A stretch of DNA of 64,000 bases from Roseiarcus sp963805295. Lineage in GTDB: Bacteria > Pseudomonadota > Alphaproteobacteria > Rhizobiales > Beijerinckiaceae. The notes beneath the pieces were generated by a model that saw nothing but the letters and a program-made list of their open reading frames with translations, did no database searches and was not told where the DNA came from. Positions 19,801-28,622 of this stretch are shown here, one piece after another; the stretch's first letter is position 1, and the number at the start of each line of letters is the position of its first letter. The position numbers and the translations under genes were made by a program. The stretch covers positions 1 to 64,000 of the forward strand of contig CAWDTW010000109.1 in NCBI GenBank assembly GCA_963805295.1. The letters run 5' to 3'.

Positions 19801-20190
19801 AATCTGTAATCAATCTGGTAATCAATCTGTAATCAATCTGAATCAATCTAATCAACTGGTAATCAATCTGGTAATCAATCTGGTAATCAATCTGGTAATC
19901 AATCTGAGTAATCAATCTGGTAAATCAATCTGTAATCAATCTGTAATCAATCTGTAAATCAATCTGTAATCAATCTGAATCAATCTGGTAATCAATCTGG
20001 TAATCAATCTGGTAATCAATCTGTAATCAATCTGTAATCAATCTGGAATCATCTGAATCAATCTGTAAATCAATCTGTAATCAATCTGTAATCAATCTGA
20101 ATCAATTTTCTAAATCTGTAATCAATCTGTAATCAATCTGTAATCAATCTGTAATCAATCTGGTAATCAATCTGTAATCAATCAATCAAT
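19801..20190. repeat. tandem array 3, unit (G)GTAATCAATCTG
   Basis: Over 30 copies of an 11-12 bp unit, (G)TAATCAATCTG, start exactly at the GTAATC tip of R2 (19795-19800) and run for about 390 bases. Individual copies differ mainly in one or two G residues at the joint. The unit differs from arrays 1, 2 and 4 outside the shared GATT(AC)/(GT)AATC core. Confidence 0.9.
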
Positions 20191-20228
20191 CGCACCGAAT
20201 CGCACCGGTAATCGCACCGAATTGCACC
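20191..20228. repeat. tandem array 4, unit AATCGCACCG
   Basis: Four copies of AATCGCACCG (one with an inserted GT, one with AATT) continue directly from array 3 and end at the duplicated CGACGGGAGAAGG block. This is a fourth unit sequence sharing the AATC core. Confidence 0.75.
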
Positions 20229-20512
20229 GACGGGAGAAGGGGGCGCGCTCTCCCGCCTGCGGCCACTCGTATCCCTTGCGTGTTGGGCATCAGGCAATAA
20301 GCTCAAGCAGGCGACGCCGAGGCGGCGGCGCGATTCCGCCAGCCAGTCCTTGTAAAGACGATAGTCCTCGGGCTCGAAGAATATTGTCTCGGCGCGATTG
20401 CCGCGCTTATGTCACGCGATGCGGCAGGCCGGGCGCGACGACGCGGGCTATGCGGGTCATAGGACAACATCGCATGGCTGAACAAAAAGGTAAAGGCGGG
20501 CGTGTCACCGTA
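20224..20512 (-). pseudogene. RAYT N-terminal fragment and right end, copy R3
   Basis: This block is a near-copy of 15596-15893. From ATG at 20458-20460 the minus strand reads MTRIARVVAPGLPHRVT and then a stop, followed by shifted remnants of the next 40 residues. The right end GGGCGTGTCACCGTAATC is an inverted-repeat tip of the TTACGGTGACACGCCC type. After it, TATCTCGTTTCAAC-type words are repeated twice (20519-20550). No HxH motif remains. Confidence 0.6.
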
Positions 20513-20700
20513 ATCGCAACTATCTCGTTTCAACTATCTCGTTTGTTTGCGAGAAATCCAGTGATGTTGCCGCCAGGATGTGCCAAGATTGTGGCCCAGC
20601 CCTCGGCGACGGATGGGCAGTCAGCACAAACACGATGGGTATGTTGCGAGTCGCGCAGTGCAACGCAGCCCCAACGACGTCATCCTTCCTGGAGGCTGAC

Positions 20701-21523
20701 ATGCCAATGTATATGGACATTCACGAGGTTCCTGGAGCCACGGCGGAAGCCGTGGCGAAGGCGCACAGCGCGGACATGGAAAGACAGAAGAAGCACGGCG
20801 TCGAGTATCAGAAATACTGGTTCAACGAGAGCTGCGGCAAGATCTTCTGCCTGTGCACTGCGCCGAACGCGGAAGCGGCAGCCACGGTGCATCGTGAGGC
20901 GCATGGCCTGCTCGCGTCCAAGATCATCGAAGTCGCCCCCGAAATCGCCGAGGGGTTCCTGGGGGGGACTGAAGTAAACGGTGCGGGCGCCGCACTCCTT
21001 CCCGGCGGCGGGGAGAACCACCGCGATCCCGGAATCCGGACCGTCATGTTCACGGATATCGTGGGCTCGACGGATCTCACGCAGCTCCATGGCGACGAGG
21101 CGGCCATGGCCTTTCTGCAGGTCCATGATCAGGTTGTCCGGGATGCCCTGGGGGCCCTGGGTGGCCGCGAGGTGAAGCACACCGGCGACGGCATCATGGC
21201 CAGTTTCCTATCGGCGGTGGCGGCGGCCCGTTGCGCCACTCGAATCCATCGCGCGCTGGCGCAATATGAGCAGGAGAAGCGGGAATCCCGATCAAGGTCC
21301 GGATCGGCGCTGCAGCGGGAGAGCCGTCGAGAATAACATGGATCTCTTCGGGTCGACGGTTCAGCTCGCCGCGCGCCTCTGTTCCCACGCGCAGCCGGGA
21401 CAGAGCCTCGTATCAAACGTGCTTTGCGAGCTCTGCATCGGGAAGGGCCTCGCTTTCCAAGACCTCGGGGAAGTCTCGTTCAAGGGCTTCGAGCGTCCGA
21501 TCCGGGTCCACGCCATCCAATAG
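20701..21523 (+). CDS. DUF4242 domain fused to class III nucleotidyl cyclase domain, one frameshift
   Basis: The start at 20701 follows CTGGAGGCTGAC. Residues 1-90 (MPMYMDIHEVPGATAEAVAK, then GVEYQKYWFNESCGKIFCLC and AHGLLASKIIEVAPEIAEGF) match DUF4242, the small ferredoxin-like fold described as nickel-binding in SCO4226. After a short linker a cyclase homology domain follows: RTVMFTDIVGSTDLTQLHGD carries the first metal-binding Asp, and REVKHTGDGIMASFLSAVAA the second. A frameshift near 21290 separates this from IPIKVRIGAAAGEP, DLFGSTVQLAARLCSHA and the LGEVSFKGFERPIRV tail. Whether it makes cAMP or cGMP cannot be told. It is flanked by repeats, not by an operon. Confidence 0.72.
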
Positions 21524-22027
21524 CGCGAGCTGATGGTTTGCTACTGGTCGAATTCGAAGTCGGATGGGGCTGCGCCGACGGGTCCTCAGCTGGAATCGAC
21601 TGTCCGGTATGGTGAAGGGTTTCGAACGCCGGCCTCACCGTGCGTGACGACGCGCCGGCGCCAGAGGCCGGCGCCCGCCCCCCCACAGCAGCCCTACCGT
21701 CGGGTGCCAAGCGTTCGATTTTGACCGCTAGAGCCATATGCGCTTCGATGGATTCGGCGAGCGGAAAATCCCTGGCCCTCAGGTTCGCGGCAAATTCCCT
21801 GTTTTCGCGGGATCAGGGAAAATGAATTCCCTGTTCCGCCGAATTAGTTCCCTGTTCTGATTGCGCAGGGAATTTTCATGCAACCAACTGGTTTCGTTGT
21901 CCTTTTCGAGGGCCAAGAAGGATCGGATCGGCCAAAACGAGCGAAATTCCCTGCTCTTTTCCCTGTAAGAAGGGAATTCGGTCCCCCTGAAGGGCATCGA
22001 AGCGCAACCCGCTCTAAATCGGCTCCG
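21524..22027. repeat. intergenic region with ATTCCCTG repeats
   Basis: No gene is supportable over this 500-base gap. Between 21770 and 21980 the word (A)ATTCCCTG(T) occurs about six times and its complement AGGGAA at least three times, at irregular 20-40 base spacing, making several small inverted repeats. It is AT-richer than its surroundings. Confidence 0.5.
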
Positions 22028-22570
22028 ACTACCGATTACTACCGATTACGATGACACGCCCGTTTCTACCCTTTTGCCTCGGCGCCCGCGACATCGCCCT
22101 TGGGCTTATCGTCCCCGCTTGCGGGGCGTGACGACGCGGTTGAGGCGGCGGCTGATCGCGTCGAGAAACGCGTCGTCGCCGAGCGGGCGGCCGATCAACT
22201 CGCTCCGCTGCAGCGCGGCGAAGGCCGGGTCGTCCGCGTCCCGTGTCGAGAAGATCGGCGAAGCGCGGCGCGCGGTCGATGAGCGGCTGCACGCTAAACG
22301 AGCCCGTCGTCGCGGCCGGATGAGATGCGCGCTTAACGCTGGAATGGGGCCAATCCCAGGCGCGCCCGACCCGTCGCGCGCGCGCCGGATCGTGCGCCCC
22401 GGTGCGCGCCGCCGCCATCAAATGGTCCTCGTCCATGGCGACCGAACCGAACCGCCCCTGAAACAGAAGGCCCCGTCCGGAGCGCCCGCGCATTGACAAA
22501 GCCCGCGGTGAGCCGGCGCCCCGAGACACGACGGCGCCCAACCGACCCACGCTCGCCCCATAGCATCTGC
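22028..22570 (-). pseudogene. RAYT fragment R4 with terminal array
   Basis: The left end reads CCGATTACTACCGATTACGA followed by TGACACGCCCG, i.e. two GATTAC units and then the inverted-repeat tip. On the minus strand the transposase can be followed from FVNARA and LFQGRFGSVAMDEDHLMAAA through PLIDRAPRFADLL to SRRLNRVVTPRKRG, with several shifts. The N-terminal half including the HxH motif is missing. This copy is uninterrupted at the positions where both group II introns sit in R0, so it serves as the reference for those insertion sites. Confidence 0.65.
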
Positions 22571-22787
22571 ACAACAGCGGACTCGACGGCTTGCTGACTT
22601 CCAGCTCGTGCCATGGCAGTGGAGGATCGCCATAAATACGCGGTCTTCGCGAATGGCGCGCGCTGTGCTAAGGCACCCCCTCACCCCGACGCGACCTTCG
22701 TAAATTCAGTTTATCTACGGAGTAAGCCGGTGGAATCCTCCTTTTCCGCGGAGGTCAGGGTACACAGTCAAGTAAAGGAATCTTGTC

Positions 22788-25145
22788 ATGGTAGCGAGCA
22801 AACCCGTTCAGCCCGCGGCCGGCCCGACGGGCTATGCTGAGCTCGTGGCCGAGCCTCTAAAACCCGGTTCCGGTCCCGCCGCGACGGAGCGCGCGTTGGA
22901 AAAGTTCCACCCCCGCACCGCTGACCCCGGCGCAGTGGCGGCTATCGTTGGCGCCTACCACAGCGCACCTTTCGACATCCTGGGCATTCATCCGCACGCC
23001 GTGGATGGTAAGCCGGCAATTGTCGTTCGCACGTTCCAGCCCCAGGCTCTGGCGGTCTCCGTCGTCCGCGGTGACCAGCTGTATCCCATGCGCCGTGTGC
23101 ATCATGACGGATTCTTCGAGGCCATCATCCACAATCAATCCGATTTCTTTCCTTACCGCCTAGCCATCACCCTGCCCGGATCGGACGGCGGCCGGCAGCA
23201 AACCTACGAAATTGAGGATCCCTACTGCTATCCGCCCGTCCTTACAGATTTTGATCTGCATCTCTTCGGTGAAGGCACCCACTTCCGGCTCTATGAGAAG
23301 CTCGGCGCGCGCGTGATCGAGCATGCGGGTATTAAGGGCGTCTGTTTTGCGGTGTGGGCTCCGAATGCCGAGCAACTCAGCGTCGTCGGCGACTTCAACC
23401 AATGGGACGGCCGCCACCATCCGATGAGGCCGCGCGGCGGATCGGGACTGTGGGAGATCTTCATCCCAGGGTTGCAGCAGGGTGACATCTACAAGTTCGA
23501 AGTCAAGTCGCGGTACCATGCCTATCTCAAATCGGACCCCTATGCTCATTTATCGGAAATGCGTCCCAACACGTCTTCGGTCATTTGGGATCTGAACCGT
23601 TATCAATGGCACGATCAAGAGTGGATGGCCACGCGGAAGCAATCGCAGGGACTCAACTCCCCCATTGCGATCTATGAAGTCCATCCCGGCTCCTGGAAAC
23701 GCAAGGACGACCCTATCGGCATGCGCTGGCTCAGCTATCGTGAGCTGGCCGACGAGCTGGTGCCCTATGTCCGGGAGATGGGCTACACCCATATCGAGCT
23801 GCTGCCCATCACCGAACACCCCTTTGACGGGTCCTGGGGCTATCAGTCCACCGGATCCTTTGCGCCAACCTCGCGTTTCGGCTCCCCGGACGACTTCCGC
23901 TATTTCGTGGACAAGGCTCACCAGGCCGGCATCGGCGTCATCCTCGATTGGGCCGGCGGTCATTTCCCGAAGGATGGCCACGGACTCTCTTTCTTCGACG
24001 GCACGTGCCTTTACGAGCATGAGGATCCGCGCAAGGGCGAACATCAGGACTGGGGCACCCTGATTTACAATTTCGGGCGCAATGAAGTCCGCGCTTTCCT
24101 GCTCTCCAGCGCGGTGTTCTGGCTGGACAAGTACCATGTCGACGGCCTGCGCGTGGATGCCGTCGCCTCCATGCTCTACCTGGACTACTCGCGGCAGCCG
24201 GGCGAGTGGATCCCCAATGAGTTCGGGGGTCATGAAAACCTGGAGGCGGTCGCCTTCATCAAGCAGTTTAATGAGGTCGTCCATCTGGAGTATCCGGATG
24301 TGTTGACCTTCGCCGAGGAGTCGACCGCCTGGCCCCAGGTCTCACGCCCAACCTATCTCGGCGGCTTGGGCTTCGACCTGAAATGGAACATGGGGTGGAT
24401 GCATGACATGCTCGAATACATGGAGAAAGACCCTGTCCACCGCCGTTATCACCAGAACAACCTGACTTTCTCGCTGCTCTATGCTTTCACCGAGAACTTC
24501 GTTCTGCCCTTCTCGCATGATGAAATGGTGCACGGCAAAGGCGCCATGCTCAGCAAGATGCCTGGCGACACCTGGCAGAAGTTCGCGAACCTGCGAGCTC
24601 TCTACGGGTATATGTACGCCCATCCCGGCAAGAAGCTGCTCTTCATGGGAGGGGAGATCGGCCAATGGAGCGAGTGGAATCATGACTGGCAGCTCGACTG
24701 GGCGCTCCTCGATCACGACTACCACCGGAAAATTCAAGCGTATGTCAAGGCACTCAACAAGCTTTACATCGAGGAGCCTGCGCTTTACGAGGTCGATTTC
24801 AGTTGGGGAGGCTTTCAGTGGATCGACTTTCACGACGTGGACCAGAGCGTGGTTTCGTTCATCCGCCGCGCCAGCGATCCCAGCGATTTCGTCCTGACGG
24901 TGGCTAATTTCACGCCGGTGCCGCGCGAGGGCTACCGCGTCGGCGTGCCTGCACCAGGGTTCTATCGCGAGCTCTTGAATAGTGACGCGGCCTGTTTCGG
25001 CGGCGGTAATCTTGGAAACGCCGGTGGCCGGTACTCCGAACCGACACCCTGGCAGGGCCAACAGCATTCGATCCTGCTTACGGTCCCGCCGCTAGCCGTG
25101 ATGTTTCTGAAGCCCGACAAGGAAGCGCCAGTCGCGCCGATCTGA
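22788..25145 (+). CDS. glgB: 1,4-alpha-glucan branching enzyme
   Basis: GlgB introduces alpha-1,6 branches in glycogen. The protein is 785 residues and intact: N-terminal carbohydrate-binding modules (FDILGIHPHAVDGKPAIVVR; GVCFAVWAPNAEQLSVVGDF), then a GH13 barrel with GYTHIELLPITEHPFDGSWG, the nucleophile Asp in VDGLRVDAVASMLYLDY, the acid/base Glu in LTFAEESTAWPQV and PFSHDEMVHGKGAM. One oddity: the usual DWVPAHFPKD reads DWAGGHFPKD, which could come from a compensated small frameshift. Codon use is less GC-biased than its neighbours, suggesting transfer. AAAGGAA precedes the start. The next frame starts at the overlapping TGATG, suggesting an original operon. Confidence 0.93.
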   Translation: MVASKPVQPAAGPTGYAELVAEPLKPGSGPAATERALEKFHPRTADPGAVAAIVGAYHSAPFDILGIHPHAVDGKPAIVVRTFQPQALAVSVVRGDQLYPMRRVHHDGFFEAIIHNQSDFFPYRLAITLPGSDGGRQQTYEIEDPYCYPPVLTDFDLHLFGEGTHFRLYEKLGARVIEHAGIKGVCFAVWAPNAEQLSVVGDFNQWDGRHHPMRPRGGSGLWEIFIPGLQQGDIYKFEVKSRYHAYLKSDPYAHLSEMRPNTSSVIWDLNRYQWHDQEWMATRKQSQGLNSPIAIYEVHPGSWKRKDDPIGMRWLSYRELADELVPYVREMGYTHIELLPITEHPFDGSWGYQSTGSFAPTSRFGSPDDFRYFVDKAHQAGIGVILDWAGGHFPKDGHGLSFFDGTCLYEHEDPRKGEHQDWGTLIYNFGRNEVRAFLLSSAVFWLDKYHVDGLRVDAVASMLYLDYSRQPGEWIPNEFGGHENLEAVAFIKQFNEVVHLEYPDVLTFAEESTAWPQVSRPTYLGGLGFDLKWNMGWMHDMLEYMEKDPVHRRYHQNNLTFSLLYAFTENFVLPFSHDEMVHGKGAMLSKMPGDTWQKFANLRALYGYMYAHPGKKLLFMGGEIGQWSEWNHDWQLDWALLDHDYHRKIQAYVKALNKLYIEEPALYEVDFSWGGFQWIDFHDVDQSVVSFIRRASDPSDFVLTVANFTPVPREGYRVGVPAPGFYRELLNSDAACFGGGNLGNAGGRYSEPTPWQGQQHSILLTVPPLAVMFLKPDKEAPVAPI

Positions 25146-25357
25146 TGAAGGCTGCCTTCGGCGACGCCGTGGTACGCACCGGCATTTTCGATGCCCGTGA
25201 GATGCCCCACGGCGCGACGCGGGCGCGGACCGACACCTATTTCATCCTGCACGCGCCGCACGCCGCCTCGGCAACCTGGTCCTGGTCGACGAGGCTAGCT
25301 CGGGGGGACCAGCGCGGGTGATGATCCCCATGAGCCTGACCGGTGAGACGTTTTACC
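25145..25357 (+). pseudogene. truncated N-terminus of a GH13-type glycoside hydrolase
   Basis: An ATG overlapping the glgB stop (TGATG) opens MKAAFGDAVVRTGIFDAREM, then DTYFILHAPHAASA. After a one-base shift near 25275 it continues NLVLVDEASSGGPARVMIPM and SLTGETFY. This resembles the N-terminal carbohydrate-binding module of GH13 enzymes; the assignment is by general resemblance only. It ends at about 25357, where an unrelated integrase tail begins. Translational coupling with glgB suggests it was the next gene of a glycogen operon before being cut off. Confidence 0.45.
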
Positions 25358-25546
25358 CCCTATTCATCCGAGCTTCGCGAAATGGCGCTGGCGCACACGA
25401 TAGGCAACAAGGCCGACGCCGCCTATCGGCGTGGCGATGCGCTAGAAAAGCGCCGGGCGATGATGGAAGCTTGGGCGCAATGGTGTGAGCCCCGCGCCGG
25501 CTCCAACGTGGTCGAGTTCAAGAAACCAGCCGGTTCGGCCGCCTGA
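25343..25546 (+). pseudogene. C-terminal fragment of a tyrosine (phage-type) integrase
   Basis: The text SSELREMALAHTIGNKADAA followed by YRRGDALEKRRAMMEAWAQW is the hallmark C-terminus of P4-type integrases, which normally follows the catalytic HGFR and precedes the tyrosine region (here AAYRRGD). Everything upstream, including the catalytic arginines, is absent; similarity starts at about 25357 in mid-sentence. It marks the scar of an integrated element. No tRNA gene or direct-repeat attachment site could be identified nearby. Confidence 0.7.
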
Positions 25547-25832
25547 TAGGCGTTCCTGCGCGGCGTCCTATTCGTCGCGCGCGAGGAGGCGAGCGCCAAG
25601 CATCACCGCTCTATTAGCCGCTCATTGCCGTCCCTGTCAGAAGTCGTGCTCCAGGATCTCGGTCGCACGCCGACAAATCTCGCGCCCGTAGTCGACCCAA
25701 AGTCCTTGCCCCCAGTAGCGATAACAACTCGTCTGGGATGCCAGCAGTTGAAACAGGCAATTGCGCGCTGCGCCAAGCAAACAATGACCCCATCCGCACT
25801 CATCCCGCGTTGGGCTGCGAATTACGGTGACG
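25547..25832. other. gap between integrase scar and intron B
   Basis: The minus strand carries a short open stretch, LFQLLASQTSCYRYWGQGLW then REICRRATEILEHDF, ending near 25637. It looks like coding sequence but belongs to no family recognised here and has no clear start. It is cut by intron B at its upstream side. Confidence 0.25.
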
Positions 25833-27737
25833 GTGCGCCGGGAGGCCGGCGGGGAGTAGGTGGTGGAAGTCCACTGCGGTGAAGGAGTAGCGAACCACAC
25901 CGGCCCCGAGCCGTGCGTTTTCGGTCGCGAGGCCGGAGGCGAAGCGTCGGCAGGGGAATGCATAGGCCAGCCATCGAGCCGCGAAATTATCAATCGGGAC
26001 GCCGACGCTTTTGTCACGGCGGAAGGCAACACGGAGGTGCGCGCCAATGCGAGCGCATCGCCGGTCCCGCGAGGTCGCAGACCCTGGCATGTGCGCAAGC
26101 TCCTCGTTCGGAAACCGGGAGATCTCACGCTTGGCCGTCGGCGCGAGCCGAAGGTCCGCATCGGGAAGGCGACGAGCCGAAGCCGATGATGCACGGGCGT
26201 GAGAAGTCAGGTCCCGCCATAGTAGCCGTGAAGCCGACGAACGAAGCCGGGCGACCGGCCGAGGAGCCGGTGGAGCCAAGGGCGGGGGCCAAGGAGAACG
26301 CGGGACAGGGCGGCACGCTCCGGACACCGAGCCGGGAAGGCGCGTCCCACGGCCTGGACCGCGTACGGCAAGCCGCGAGGCTGAAGAAGGAGGAGCGGTT
26401 CACCGCGCTCCTGCATCATGTCGACGTCGACGCGCTCGGATGGGCTTACCAAGCGTTGAAGCGGGAAGCCGCGCCGGGCGTTGATGGCGTGACCTGGGAG
26501 GACTACGGGCAGGGACTCGAGGCGCGCCTCGAAGACTTGCATCGCAGGGTTCACAGCGGAGCATATCGGGCGCAACCCTCGCGGCGACGGTTCATTCCGA
26601 AGCCGGATGGAAAGCTGCGCCCGCTCGGCATCGCCGCACTGGAGGACAAGATCGTCCAGCGCGCGGTGGCCGAGGTGCTGAACGCGATCTACGAGGAGGA
26701 TTTCCTCGGGTTCTCGTATGGGTTCCGGCCCGGGCGCGGCCAGCACGATGCGCTGGACGCCCTATGGGTGGGGATCGACAGCACGAAGGTGGGCTGGGTG
26801 CTGGACGCCGACATCCAAGGGTTCTTCGATGCGGTCGACCACGAGTGGTTGATCCGTTTCGTCGAACACCGGATCGGCGACCGGCGAGTGATCCGACTGA
26901 TCCGCAAATGGCTGAAGGCCGGGGTGAGCGACGAAGGACAGGTGACGGCGACGGAGGGCGGAACCCCGCAAGGTGCGGTGATTTCGCCTCTCTTGGCCAA
27001 CATCTACCTGCATCACGTCTTCGACCTCTGGGCGCATCAATGGCGGCGACGCCACGCCCGGGGGCAGGTCATCCTCGTGCGCTACGCCGACGACATTGTC
27101 GCAGGCTTCGAGCACAAGGCCGACGCCGAGCGGTTCTGGACGGACATGAAAGAGCGCATGGCGCGGTTCGCGCTGACGCTGCATCCCGACAAGACGCGTC
27201 TCATCGAGTTCGGCCGCTTCGCTGCGGCGAACCGAAAGCGGCGCGGCGCGGGCAAACCGGAGACATTCAACTTCCTCGGATTTACGCATATCTGCGGGCG
27301 CACTCGGCGCGGCGGCTTTTTGCTTCGGCGAAAGTCCCGGCGCGACCGGATGCGCGCCAAGCTGCGTGCGATCAAGGAGGAACTCCGGCGGCATCGGCAC
27401 GCGTCCATCCCTGAACAGGGAGGCTGGCTGAAACGGGTGGTCGTCGGCTGGTACAACTACCACGCCGTGCCCACCAACATCGCCGCCCTGAGCAGCTTCC
27501 AGCATCTTGTGGGCGAACTCTGGATTCGGGCGCTTCGCCGCCGAAGCCAGAAGGATCGCACCTCTTGGCGGAATATGCGTTCGATCCTCGACCGGTGGCT
27601 GCCAACGCCGCGCATTCTCCATCCGTGGCCGCGCGCACGCTTTGCCGTCAGATATCCAAGGTGGGAGCCGGATGCCTTAATCGGGCCCGTCCGGTTCTGT
27701 GCGAGGGGCGCCCAGTAATGGGCGTCCCTACCGCGAT
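25833..27737 (+). mobile_element. group II intron copy B (family 1)
   Basis: GTGCG at 25833 to CCGCGAT at 27737, 1905 bases, nearly identical to copies A and C. The 5' exon is GCGAATTACGGTGAC, matching copies A and C over ATTACGGTGAC. The 3' exon is TGATACCAATTGCAT, unrelated to that of the other copies, so recognition appears to rest on the 5' exon. Confidence 0.87.
26186..27718 (+). CDS. ltrA: group II intron reverse transcriptase/maturase, copy B
   Basis: This intact 510-residue protein from MMHGREKSGPAIVAVKP carries GWAYQALKREAAPGVDGVTW, YGFRPGRGQHDALDALW, the catalytic YADDIVAGF, LTLHPDKTRLIEFGRF and the maturase stretch GGWLKRVVVGWYNYHAVP. The final residues overlap domain V (LIGPVRFCARGAQ), which is usual for this intron class. 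A longer in-frame start at 25913 lies in intron domain I and is rejected. It is identical in most positions to copy C, so one of the two copies moved recently, and either could act on copy A in trans. Confidence 0.93.
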   Translation: MMHGREKSGPAIVAVKPTNEAGRPAEEPVEPRAGAKENAGQGGTLRTPSREGASHGLDRVRQAARLKKEERFTALLHHVDVDALGWAYQALKREAAPGVDGVTWEDYGQGLEARLEDLHRRVHSGAYRAQPSRRRFIPKPDGKLRPLGIAALEDKIVQRAVAEVLNAIYEEDFLGFSYGFRPGRGQHDALDALWVGIDSTKVGWVLDADIQGFFDAVDHEWLIRFVEHRIGDRRVIRLIRKWLKAGVSDEGQVTATEGGTPQGAVISPLLANIYLHHVFDLWAHQWRRRHARGQVILVRYADDIVAGFEHKADAERFWTDMKERMARFALTLHPDKTRLIEFGRFAAANRKRRGAGKPETFNFLGFTHICGRTRRGGFLLRRKSRRDRMRAKLRAIKEELRRHRHASIPEQGGWLKRVVVGWYNYHAVPTNIAALSSFQHLVGELWIRALRRRSQKDRTSWRNMRSILDRWLPTPRILHPWPRARFAVRYPRWEPDALIGPVRFCARGAQ

Positions 27738-27778
27738 TGATACCAATTGCATACTTTCCCGGCGGAGGGTTCCAACGA

Positions 27779-28222
27779 TCAACCCGGCCGCGCGCCCTCG
27801 CGGGCAAAGGCCTCGACCAAGGCCGCGTACCCTTCGCGGTCCGGCTGGGCGGCGAAGCTGTGGACCGCGGAGGTCGCGGCCCACGGCAGCCTCTGCGCGG
27901 CGAAAATCTCGATGTAGGGCGCAAACCAACGACGCTCGTCCAGCATCGTCGGGCGGACATTGACGACGTCGAGCCCACGGAGGTGCATGAACATCCAGTT
28001 CTTGCAGCGCGGGCAAAAGAAATGCCGATTGGGGCCCTCGCCACCGCCGAGCTCGGGCTCCCCGCTTGTCACGGCGAAGCCGGCGCCCGGCACGGACATG
28101 GCCAGGGAATAGGCGCTCGCGCTCCGCTTCCGACACAATGAGCAATGGCATGCGATGGTCAGCAGCGGCGGAGCGCTGATCCGGAGGCGGACTCCGCCGC
28201 ACAGACACCTCAGCGAAATCAA
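27779..28222 (-). CDS. GFA family (glutathione-dependent formaldehyde-activating-like) protein
   Basis: The 147-residue intact protein has the zinc-binding cysteine pattern of the GFA/CENP-V fold (PF04828): RCLCGGVRLRI, then CHCSLCRKRS in the N-terminal half and FFCPRCKNWMF in the C-terminal half. Family members bind zinc, and only a few are proven glutathione-dependent formaldehyde-activating enzymes, so the precise activity is open. It lies between intron B and the ogt fragment, and the neighbours give no functional hint. Confidence 0.85.
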   Translation of the reverse strand: MISLRCLCGGVRLRISAPPLLTIACHCSLCRKRSASAYSLAMSVPGAGFAVTSGEPELGGGEGPNRHFFCPRCKNWMFMHLRGLDVVNVRPTMLDERRWFAPYIEIFAAQRLPWAATSAVHSFAAQPDREGYAALVEAFAREGARPG

Positions 28223-28413
28223 TTGCCTGATGTATCGGGCAACCTTGCGACAAGTCGCGACGGCTTGTTGTCGGCGCGCGCCCGGCAGGCTTCAGGCTTA
28301 CCAATGGCGTAACGGCGGCCTTGGCGGGAAGCGAGAGGAAGTAGCCGCGTCGCCGCCGCACGAGGACGGCAGGCGGATTCGAAAGCGCTGAGTGGCGCGG
28401 GCTTTCCCGGCGC

Positions 28414-28553
28414 TCAGAAATCAAACGTCGGCTGAAGCGCCGGCGGCGGCGCAACGCGAACGCCCTCCAATTCGAGCATGCGGATTTTTGTCTTCGAGCC
28501 GCCGGGCGCGGAGAAACCGCCGATCTTGCCGCCCGCAGCCAAGACCCTATGAC
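28414..28553 (-). pseudogene. ogt: O6-methylguanine-DNA methyltransferase, 3' part (split by IS110)
   Basis: On the minus strand GT-CAT-AGG continues as HRVLAAGGKIGGFSAPGG and ends LQPTFDF at a stop (28414-28416). This is the end of the active-site loop and the C-terminal helix of Ogt. The missing first base of the Cys codon is on the far side of the IS110 element at 30389. Joining 30389 to 28553 restores IIPCHRVL exactly. Confidence 0.85.
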
Positions 28554-28622
28554 AGATCCTATGCGGGTGGACGGCGGCCTGACTTGGTAGGCTGAGCTTC
28601 CACACCAGCATGGAGGCAACCA

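Noticed and set aside
18119..20228. CRISPR array
   Set aside because: The repeats are 9-13 bp, directly adjacent and without unique spacers; no cas gene is near.
25340..25546. Complete small protein gene
   Set aside because: The sequence equals the extreme C-terminus of P4-type integrases; it is a scar, not a full gene.
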